Under the pieces are notes generated by a model. That model was not told the origin of the DNA and ran no database searches. It saw nothing but the letters and a program-made list of their open reading frames with translations. A DNA stretch of 64,000 nucleotides from Tetradesmus obliquus (lineage: Eukaryota > Chlorophyta > Chlorophyceae > Sphaeropleales > Scenedesmaceae), in NCBI GenBank assembly GCA_030272155.1, contig CP126205.1, positions 2,530,501 to 2,594,500 of the forward strand, in the 5' to 3' direction. This document shows, piece by piece, positions 11,121 to 19,894 of this stretch (position 1 is the first letter of the stretch; every line of letters starts with the position of its first letter). Made by a program: the position numbers and the translations under genes.

Positions 11121-12670
11121 TTTCACCGGCTAGTGCAAATTGTAATCCCATCAGCAGCAAGACCAACGTGCTATGCCAGGCTACGCCGGCCGCCTGGAAG
11201 GTAGCTTCGCATCAAGCTGCGCCAATTTGGCAGGAACACTTCAAACGACTCCAATTTGCAGCTGTTCCAGCCATGCCCCAGCTTCAGCCGCTGCAGCGGT
11301 AGCCTGCCTAACACTGGAATCGCAGCATCAACGTCACCATCCACATGCACCTCAAGGTCCCTCAGGTTGCTCAACCTCAGAGCAACCGCACTCAGCCCAG
11401 TGGCTGTGACACCACAATGCACCAGCTGCAGCCGCGTCAGCTGCGTGCCTGCTGCTGCTGCTGCCAGCGTGGCTGCCGCTCGCACACTCAACGGCAGGGC
11501 CAAAAGTCGAATGCTCTTTAAGTTAGGAAGGCGTGCAATTGCTGCAGCTACTGCCTCCATTCCAGCCGCCTTGGCCTGGTCCAGCCTCTGCTCAACTGTC
11601 TGATCACCATCATTGTCATCTGCTCTGCCGTCTGGCAGCCAATCGAGTTTTAACTGACCAAGCTGCAGGTGCTGCAGCGCGGTGCAGCGCCGCAGCGTCG
11701 CTGCCAGCTGCGCAGGCGGCGTATCCAGGCAGTCCACGCCCATCAACTTGAAACTCGTCAGGGCAGACAAGCTGCCTAGAGCTGCCACTGCTGCTGCGCT
11801 GAGCCCGTCAACCTCTCCATCCGGGGGACTCCCAAGACAGTACGGGCAGTTGATATGCAGCTCGCGCAGCTTGCTGGCCAGCGCAGGCCAAGCTGCTGCT
11901 GAGGCACTTGGTGTCAACTGCCGCTCATCCACACCTACATAGTAGTCTGCATTGAAGCTGTCAATGTCGTAATAGCCCAGGCTGATCTGTGTGAGGCCTG
12001 TCAGGCTGCTGAGGCGTGCCAGCTGCTCTGATGTGCTGCGGCCGCTCTGGATCTCTGAGCGCCGCAGGTAGCGCAGCGGCAGCAGCGGCTGTATGTCCTG
12101 CAAGCGGCCGCACACCAGGTGCCGCAGGCTGCAAGGCAGCTTGGCATCGCTGAATATGGGGACCTGGTGGCCTGCAGCAGCAGCAAACAGGCAGGCACAG
12201 GGTCAGTGGGCAGCAGCAGAGGCGAACTTGTGGCACCAGCGGCGCCGACATCTAAGTTTTTGAACTCTGCTTCTCACTGCTGTGGTGCAGCCCAGTTGCC
12301 CTTTCTGTATACATCTGCTTCATGTGGTACAATGGCAAGCTGCATGCACCATGCACGCCAGAAGCCTCCCCGCATGACCACTGCAGCAGCTCTGGTACTT
12401 CCTGCCACACACACCTGTTGTGAGCTTGGTGAGTGCTGTGAGGTGTGTCAGGTCCAGTGTTGCAGGCGCAGACTCCCACAGGTTCTCCCAGCAGTACTCT
12501 AGCTCCAGCAGGCTGGGCGGCAGGTGCTGCAGCGTCCTGCAGGCAGTGTGCAGCGATATGTTGAGTCCCTGTGCTGGCAGAACATAGATGAAAAGTATCA
12601 TGGAGTGCACGTGACAATTGCTGCAGCATCACGCCGCCACAGTGCAGGGATGATGATTGTGCTGAGCAAC

Positions 12671-13393
12671 CAGCTGGGCATGGTACAAACGTAGCATCTG
12701 CATTTTGCAACAAATCAACACAGCTTGCAAGCAGACAGCCATGCTGGCATAGCAACCTGCTGTATGTGGCAGGCACAGTAAGGCACAGCTGCCAGTGCTG
12801 CTGCTTTGGTTTGCTTGCATCCCAGTTGCACAGCAGGGCCCTCACCTGCCAGCAGCAGCAGCTCCAACCTGCTAGTGATTTTGACCTCCAGAATTCGCCT
12901 TGATCACACAGCATCAATGTTTGCAGGAGACTGTGTAGAATACTAGTACTCAACAAACTCTGTGCAGCCACACTAGCTGCACGCGCGCAGCAGCTGCCGG
13001 TGGGCCTGAAGCGGTGTTGAGCAGTATGTAACAGATATGACAGTTGAAATGGCATGTGCAGCGCACAGCGCAAAGCAGCAGAGCGCAACCGCAGCGGCAG
13101 GGCACTTGGCACACCAGAACTGCAGTGCCTGATCAGCCAGCAAGGGAAGCCCAGAAGTATTACAATACACATCAAAACATGTTGCAGGCAGCAGCACCCA
13201 CAGCAACACTCTACAGCGCAAGTTAACATATGTAACAGCCGAGTCGGGGCACTTCAGGGCAACGTGTTTTCAGCACTTTTCTTGCAGCACACTGTGCCAC
13301 TGCTAACAGCTCAAATTGATTTAGATTCGTCGTTGAAAGCTTGACATTTATATGTAGGCCACTTGTTCGCTACGTTTGTACCATGCCCAGCTG
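12671..13393. repeat. Left terminal direct repeat of the transposon (723 bp)
   Basis: It begins CAGCTGGGCATGGTACAAAC and ends GTTTGTACCATGCCCAGCTG, so the repeat itself has inverted ends of about 25 bp. It is identical by eye to 16951-17674 apart from one base in an A-run near 13313. A minus-strand open frame runs through both copies but has no recognisable similarity. Confidence 0.9.
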
Positions 13394-13501
13394 AGACCGG
13401 TCAAACTCCATGATGCTGCATGCTGTTGTTTGACCTGACCAGTTACTTCTGTTCACACTGCTGCTAGAAGCACAGCTAACATATCCATATGTTTTGGATT
13501 C

Positions 13502-15705
13502 ATGCCTGCAGGGGGGCTGTCCATGGTGCGCAGGCACCCTTCGGGATGGAAGAGCAACCGCAGTACCACGGCCATGAGGGTGGCGGCGGTGGTGTGTGTG
13601 ATAATGGCTTTGACCACCGCTGACGAAAAGATTACCCCCGCATACTATTACAGAGAGCAGTACCCTGACTACGCCAAGGAGGTACACGGGGACCTGAACC
13701 GGTTCTGCAGACTTCATCACAAGAACTTCACAGCAAACGGCACAGTGGCTACACCCAAGCATGGCGGCAGGCCCTCAAATGTCCCACATGCTGTCGCCTT
13801 CCATGCCAGCACAATATTCAAGGCTGGCAAGGTGGTAAAGGCCTACCCATCTGCAGATTCAAAGAGAAAGGTTGATGTGCACGTGTGGTGGACTTCAATC
13901 GAAGTCGCATGTCAGGAAAATGACACACTGCGCCAGCTGTGCACTGACTACAACATCACACCCAAGAGACTGCTGAAGTACATGAAATGGGCTGACCCCG
14001 ACCTGGTGCGCAGGAGAATAGATGTGAAGCTGGACTTGACAAAGATACAGAAACAAAGGCGAAAGGCAGCAGCTGCGGCGCTGTGGCAGAAGTACCAAAG
14101 TGACCCCAACATGCTGCAGCGCATATATTTCATTGATGAGTGCAAATTCTGGATGTCAGACCTGGCAGGCGGCTCCGTCAAGGTCTATTGTGATGCACAC
14201 GATGAAAACGTGCATGCTGTGCTGCCATGCAAATGGATGCGCAAGGGCAAGGACGCAGAGCCGGTCAAGTTGCACTTTGTCTGCGCCGTCAACGCTGTGC
14301 ACGGGCCCGTCTACTGCAAGTTTGTCACCGGCACAACAGACAACAAGGACCATGCTGGCAACCTCAATGTACCGTACATGGTGAGTGTGCGCTGCTACTG
14401 CGCAGGCGCCTGCCATTGAAAGACATGCCAGCCCTGCTGTACTATGTAGTAACAGTCCCGCAGTGCTTTTTTTAGTGCTGTAGTGAAGCTGCAGCGCTGC
14501 CCGTCCTCTGCTGTGAACATAACAGCAGAGTAACTTGGTGACAGTACAATGACACCACCTGCAGCAGCAAGCTGGAAACCAATGTGCAAGGAATGGTGCA
14601 TGTCACATCCGCGCGTGCTCACGCGCAGCACACTGCCCCCTGGCTGCAGCCAGTTGTCATATGCTGCAGCGCAGAACTCAAAGTCGCGCTCCAGCACCTG
14701 CTGCCTGCTGCTGCTGTAATAACCCTTGTAATGACATGAGCCATCAGCTTGAATCAGCATGTTGTGCTGTGCATGGAGGAAATCAATCCGCCCATCCCAC
14801 CACTCCACTGCTACCTGAGCACACATACTGCTGCTGATGCCTAACCAGTACAGCATGCGCACCAGCTGCTCCTCGCTTGTGTGCATGTAGCCCATGCATG
14901 TGCCAACCATATCAGCCAGCACACATGCACACATCTTGCACTGAAGCGCTGCTGCTGTGGCGACTGCACGCGGCGCGCAGAACTTGAAGTGCTGCACACC
15001 TGGCAAGCAGCCAGTCAAGCCCCAGAACAATCTCTGCCCCCTCATAGACTTGGTGATGTATCTGACCTTGTCTGCACTGAGCCTGATGTAGAAGCGTCCC
15101 ATCGCATCCATCCACACCGCTGCGTTGCGCTCCTGCGCTGCTAACAAGGCTGCGCGCTGCCAATCCGGCAATTCTTGCACCTGCAGTTGAAGGACAAACC
15201 AACCCAGCAGGCCAAGAGCATGACTCAGCTGGAGTTTGTTCACTGCATGATGGAGATCAAAGACATAGCCAACCAACAGCAGGCGCAGCGCGGCACTACG
15301 CCGCTGTACATCTTTGACAACCCAAGTGTTCACCTGGGGAAGGATGGCCTACAGATGTTAGTTGCAGGCGGCATCAATGAAGATCAACTGCTGCACATTG
15401 CACCCTACTCCCCAGATTTCAACAAGCCCATTGAACATGCATTTGGCAGCCTCAAAGCAGCCTTCCGCAACTACTTGTATAACAGCTGCCAGCTGGGTGG
15501 TGCTGATGTGAAGCCGCGAGACCTGCAGCACGGCCTGAACAACACCTTCATGAAGATCACAGCTGCATCTGTCATGGCTGATGTATTGAAGCTGCCAGAT
15601 TTGTGGAATATGGTGCGCAGTCGCAAGAGGAGTCTTTGTGTGTGCCGAGACGGGAAGCAGCGCAGCGGCACTGCTGGTGACTACCCCAGGAAGGACCAAC
15701 GCTGA
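13502..15705 (+). CDS. DDE transposase, Tc1/mariner-IS630-like (DDE_3)
   Basis: Two exons, 13502-14380 and 15187-15705, join in phase 0 to give 465 residues. Other in-frame starts (for example 13574) are possible. The catalytic triad is visible: D1 in RIYFIDECKFW, D2 in LYIFDNPSVH, and E in YSPDFNKPIEHAFGSLK. The D2-E spacing is 38 residues. The YSPD.N.PIEH.FG.LK block is the hallmark of the DDE_3 fold of Tc1/mariner and IS630 transposases. The N-terminal ~190 residues, with CTDYNITPKRLLKYMKW, would be the DNA-binding part. The protein should cut and paste the element in the nucleus. Both exons are open throughout. The intron is 806 bp and carries an antisense ORF. Confidence 0.85.
14395..15111 (-). 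CDS. Vsr/DUF559-like PD-(D/E)XK nuclease ORF, antisense in the transposase intron
   Basis: A 238-residue ORF from the ATG at 15111 to a stop at 14395 lies wholly inside the transposase intron (14381-15186) on the opposite strand. The frame stays open upstream to 15333, so the true start may be further up. Residues 78-165 fit the Vsr/DUF559 pattern: TSEEQLVRMLYWLG (helix with acidic residues), then GRIDFLH with D110, then MLIQADGSCHY with D123 and H127, then ERDFEFC with R142-D143, then GGSVLRV. Family knowledge places the metal-binding acidic residues and His at these points. Cysteines at 58, 61, 63 and 72 might bind zinc. A nicking or cutting activity that helps the transposon or its intron is inference. 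It is not a shadow of the transposase, because it covers only intron. Confidence 0.65.
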   Translation of the reverse strand: MDAMGRFYIRLSADKVRYITKSMRGQRLFWGLTGCLPGVQHFKFCAPRAVATAAALQCKMCACVLADMVGTCMGYMHTSEEQLVRMLYWLGISSSMCAQVAVEWWDGRIDFLHAQHNMLIQADGSCHYKGYYSSSRQQVLERDFEFCAAAYDNWLQPGGSVLRVSTRGCDMHHSLHIGFQLAAAGGVIVLSPSYSAVMFTAEDGQRCSFTTALKKALRDCYYIVQQGWHVFQWQAPAQ

Positions 15706-16187
15706 GTCTGCTGTTGTGCTGCTGCATGGCATGTTGTGCATGTGGCTGTCAGCTGCATGCAAGATGGCTGGCAGCAGTGCACAGGCTGACTTTCAGAGAG
15801 CCCTTGAGCTCACCTGTTTGAAGGCACCTGCGCTTGCCGCCGTCCTGCATGTTCGAACCGCCCGGGGCTTGGGAGGTGCTGGCACCATGCTGCTGTAGGG
15901 TGGTTACTTCCTGGTGTTCACCTGAGAGCGAGTGTGGGAAGGAAATGGCATGTTCAGAAGCTTATTGTATGAGTAAATTATATGTGGATGTTGAGCTTTG
16001 GTGCTTAGACTTGTCAGGAGTGGTTTCTGCTTTGAACGACTGCTGCCAGGCAGCAAGGCACTTGGTGGCCATTTCACATACAGGCATTTGCAGTCATGCT
16101 GAATTGCCAATTGTAATGGTAAAAAGCTTGGTATAATTCAAATACGCTCGTAGCTCTGGAACATGGCTCCTGCTGCTGTCACTCGCG

Positions 16188-16475
16188 TTGGTTGTGACAA
16201 CTGTTGGCCTGCCAAGCGATATGCACGGAGCCTGCAAGAAACATTGCGGTTGTTTTTTTTCTATATTTGACGATTGCTTTAAGCATGGCTTGAGCCGAGA
16301 TAAGCTGCGGTATGGTGAAGAACTTCAAGACGGAATGTGCCCTGAAACAAGCCTGCTCCAGGCCACACAGCTTCCACGCTGCTCACTTATCAACGTCGAC
16401 ACATTATGTAACGTAACTTTGGTTGAGGTAGAAAACCAACTGCGAAGGGCCCTCGCAAGCCCACCGTGCAGGTGA
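16188..16475 (+). CDS. Small cysteine-containing ORF inside the transposon, unknown
   Basis: The frame from ATG 16188 reads 95 residues with a Cys cluster (CKKHCGCFFSIFDDCF) and further Cys later. Just upstream the same open frame reads TWLLLLSLALVVTTVGLP, which looks like a signal peptide, but no in-frame ATG precedes it, so a first exon or another start would be needed. No family is recognised. Confidence 0.3.
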   Translation: MVVTTVGLPSDMHGACKKHCGCFFSIFDDCFKHGLSRDKLRYGEELQDGMCPETSLLQATQLPRCSLINVDTLCNVTLVEVENQLRRALASPPCR

Positions 16476-16950
16476 GCCTGACGGGTCAACACGGATGTCC
16501 AGAGCACTGCAGCTCGATCGTGTTGCTGCAGCACCTGCAAACAAATGGTATTGAACATTAAACGACGTTAAAAACAGCGCTGTGCCGAAAGCCTTCGCCA
16601 ATAAATTTGGTGGCAGCAGTGAGGCACCTGCTGGCACATGCTGCTGCTGTCACGCCCACCAACGACTGCAGTTGAAAAACACATGCCACCGTGATTCAAA
16701 GCACACATAGCTGTAACGTTTCCTGCTGTTTGCTGCTGCTGCTGCTCCTGCCCAGGCAGATATCATATATTGCAAACAGCACTACTGCCGCAGTAAAATC
16801 AGCTGCATACCCAGCAGCAGCAGGAGCACATCAGCCATAGCATAAAAAGGTAGGTGTGCACTTCAGGCACCAAGTCCAGGAACAGCAACAGAAGGGATGC
16901 AGTGCAGGCTGAGAACTGCTGCAGCAAAGGCTGGCATGCAATTACAGTCT

Positions 16951-17674
16951 CAGCTGGGCATGGTACAAACGTAGCATCTGCATTTTGCAACAAATCAACA
17001 CAGCTTGCAAGCAGACAGCCATGCTGGCATAGCAACCTGCTGTATGTGGCAGGCACAGTAAGGCACAGCTGCCAGTGCTGCTGCTTTGGTTTGCTTGCAT
17101 CCCAGTTGCACAGCAGGGCCCTCACCTGCCAGCAGCAGCAGCTCCAACCTGCTAGTGATTTTGACCTCCAGAATTCGCCTTGATCACACAGCATCAATGT
17201 TTGCAGGAGACTGTGTAGAATACTAGTACTCAACAAACTCTGTGCAGCCACACTAGCTGCACGCGCGCAGCAGCTGCCGGTGGGCCTGAAGCGGTGTTGA
17301 GCAGTATGTAACAGATATGACAGTTGAAATGGCATGTGCAGCGCACAGCGCAAAGCAGCAGAGCGCAACCGCAGCGGCAGGGCACTTGGCACACCAGAAC
17401 TGCAGTGCCTGATCAGCCAGCAAGGGAAGCCCAGAAGTATTACAATACACATCAAAACATGTTGCAGGCAGCAGCACCCACAGCAACACTCTACAGCGCA
17501 AGTTAACATATGTAACAGCCGAGTCGGGGCACTTCAGGGCAACGTGTTTTCAGCACTTTTCTTGCAGCACACTGTGCCACTGCTAACAGCTCAAAATTGA
17601 TTTAGATTCGTCGTTGAAAGCTTGACATTTATATGTAGGCCACTTGTTCGCTACGTTTGTACCATGCCCAGCTG
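16951..17674. repeat. Right terminal direct repeat of the transposon (724 bp)
   Basis: This is in the same orientation as the left copy and nearly identical to it, with its own inverted ends. The near-identity implies recent insertion or recent gene conversion. Confidence 0.9.
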
Positions 17675-18961
17675 AACGCGCCTTGAGCCGCCCGGGCTGT
17701 AGTTAAAGGCCTCTGCAACAGCACATACTGCAGCATGGTTTTGTGGGAAAGGATGCAAGGCAGCATGTGCTTGACCACCCTTCATTTCATGCATATGCTG
17801 CACCTACCTCACTACCTGCAGCAGCTGGGCATGTTCATACATGCTAAGCAGTGCTGCTGCTGTGCTGCTACAATAGAGGGGTACCAAAAGGGCTATAGCA
17901 TCATCTGGTAGCCACTACTGATATGCACTCACCCCACAGACCACACCGAGTTGAGGTTGAGGCTGGTCAGGTTTGTGAGCCCCAGCAGCGGCCGTGCATC
18001 CGGCTGCAGCAGCAGCGGGTCCACATACTTCAGATGCTCACATCTGCCACGGGCGTTGAGGCAGTCAACTACGAGCGACAGCTTGCGCAGCTGCTGAAGC
18101 TGCGGCAGTGCCGCCCTCACTCCTGCAAGCCGCTGCACGCACTCCGCCTCATTGTAGGGTCCTGTGAGGTCCAGATGCAGGTCCAGGCTGGTCAAAGTGT
18201 TGACCGGCAGCTGCTGCAGGATGCGTGCGCAGTCCCAGTCAGCTGTTTGCAGGAACGCAGGCGCAGCGCACTTCGGCGCAGGTCGTGAGGTGACTCTTCT
18301 GCCCACATCAGAGCAGTGCCGAGCGCTGCGAATGCTGCTGCTCGCTCCAATTCATTTAGCCGGTCAGTGCGCCCATCAACCGGGTGGTCCAGCTCCATTT
18401 CAAATGACCCCAGCAGCGAGCCATACTTGGCGACCCAAGCAGCGATGCGCTCTACCTCCTCCATGGTGGCTGGCAGCAGCAAACGGCCGAGCAGCAACAG
18501 CAGCAGCAGTCACTGTGTCACATCACAGCAGAGGGAGCTGAAGCATCACAGCAGGCCAACACGCCATGACTTGGTGTATGGCTGATATAGCTTGCAGGAT
18601 TATGAAAGGAGCATACTTTTGACAGTAGATTACCATAAGTGACGAAGTCCACATGCAGCTGCAGCAAGCAGTGGTGTTGAAGAATAGAAATCACGCCACA
18701 GCCTGGCAAGTGACCGAGGCCTGTACAGCAGCATGCCATGCTCCATGAATGGCTCGCTGCCAGGGCGGTCAACTCACTTGGGCTGCAACTGAGGGGCACT
18801 GAGCAGTGTGCCAGAGCAGCATCCCGCATGGCCTTGGATGTTTGCAGCAGGGTGCAGGCTGTCTGCAGGTCCTCCACTCCTTGCTGCAGCACCAGGGGCA
18901 GGCAATCGTGCCCCAGCGGACTGCGACTGCTCTTGCGGTCAATATCCATTTCCAACCACAT

Positions 18962-19894
18962 CGAACGCTATTTGATTGAAGCGAATGGGCTCAACAGACT
19001 TTGCCTTGCTGCTCGGCTGTATGGGCCTCCCTGTTTAAGCAGAGATCTAGTTGCCGCAGCGAATAAGCGAAGTACCACTATGTTTCATTGCGAGCCGCAA
19101 TTCGTCACGGGGTTGCCGTGTTCCCGCAAAGTGTGCTGACAGAGTGACAGTCACGTGCTGTGGTTTGAATTGGTGTCAGCGTGCTGAAGCATGTTTAAGC
19201 GGGGCCCCTAAGCTCTCCTGCCCTCCCTTGCAGCATGAGAACACCCTAGGTCTGCCTTTGACCTCAAATATGCTTCAAAGCACACCTGCTGATGACATGC
19301 TGGCAAGCTATGTGGCTGTAGCCAGATGCACTGCTCATGACACTGCTGCCATCCTGCTGCAGATGTCGCGGCTTGCTGTGTGCTGCAACAGCAGTGACTG
19401 TAATGTGTTTCAAGCATCAGCAGTGCATACATATCAAATGCTGGAAAGCGCACTGCATCATGCATATGGTGTGGGGGGCATCTGCATAGTGTGCTTCGTT
19501 CACAACGTACAAAGCAGTCTACAGCCTCTTGTGACGTTTGAAGATGTTTGTTACTTCTAAAAGAGCATTCTAAATGTGGGGCATGCGTTCCTGATCACCG
19601 CGATCCCTGTGTCACCCTTGTCAGACATGCATGGCACCTGAATAAGCCCCCCTGACTCAGATCCCCTGCCAAAGCCGTTCATTTGTGAAGTAACAAACCT
19701 CTGATGATTGTTTTGAGGATTTCGACACAAATGGAAGCTCCAAGCTGCAGTCGCTTGCCTGGTTCCTCGTCACCATCTCGCTCTTCTCTGATCGTGAGCT
19801 GTACCGATTCCTTCAAGCCGAGCCGGCACTCGCAACAACACTGTTCTCTCCGGATCTCTGCCGGTCGCACAAGCGCTTATACCTTCTGTTCACA
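18962..19894. promoter_or_regulatory. Divergent intergenic region between LRR-B and LRR-C
   Basis: The two start codons point away from each other across 933 bp, so both 5' ends and promoters should lie here. I see no clear TATA box or gene. Confidence 0.4.

Larger units (their letters stand above)
12671..17674 (+). mobile_element. Composite DNA transposon with terminal direct repeats and DDE transposase
   Basis: A 5004-bp unit lies in an intron of LRR gene B. It starts CAGCTGGGCATGGTACAAAC and ends in the inverse complement, and it is flanked by AAC on both sides, a possible 3-bp target duplication. The two ends are direct repeats of 723 and 724 bp that I can distinguish only by one A in an A-run. 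The core carries a spliced transposase gene on + and an antisense nuclease-like ORF inside the transposase intron. It looks whole and young. The catalytic signature is Tc1/mariner-IS630-like, yet the long direct repeats and the 3-bp flank are not typical of that group, so I do not assign a named family. Confidence 0.8.
11171..18961 (-). pseudogene. F-box-like/LRR gene B, frameshifted, with a transposon in an intron
   Basis: Exons in order of transcription are 18778-18961, 17933-18469, 12415-12536 and 11171-12171, colinear with copies A and C. The start is the ATG at 18961. The F-box-like segment (LPLVLQQGVEDLQTACTLL) and LRRs match A closely. In exon 2, between codons for RLRSCK and ADWDC, seven bases are missing relative to copy A, so the frame changes. 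The spliced length plus seven is a multiple of three, as expected for a single deletion. The intron 12537-17932 is 5396 bp, but subtracting the transposon at 12671-17674 and a 3-bp target repeat leaves about 389 bp, close to the same intron in A (345) and C (318). The gene is probably dead or makes a shortened product. Confidence 0.75.

Noticed and set aside
12671-13229. Minus-strand open frame (about 186 residues shared) inside both terminal repeats
   Set aside because: It has no recognisable domain, is Cys/Leu-rich in the way CAG-rich DNA gives by chance, and is identical in both copies only because the repeats are.
15112-15333. N-terminal extension of the antisense nuclease ORF to 15333
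   Set aside because: There is no ATG in that stretch and most of it overlaps transposase exon 2; the ATG at 15111 is preferred, though the intron part (15112-15186) could still be coding.
15851-15866. B-box-like tgttcgaacc inside the transposon
   Set aside because: No matching A box or acceptor stem upstream.
12671-17674. LTR retrotransposon reading of the two long direct repeats
   Set aside because: The ends are not TG...CA, each repeat has inverted ends, and the core encodes a DDE_3 transposase with no reverse transcriptase or capsid-like text.
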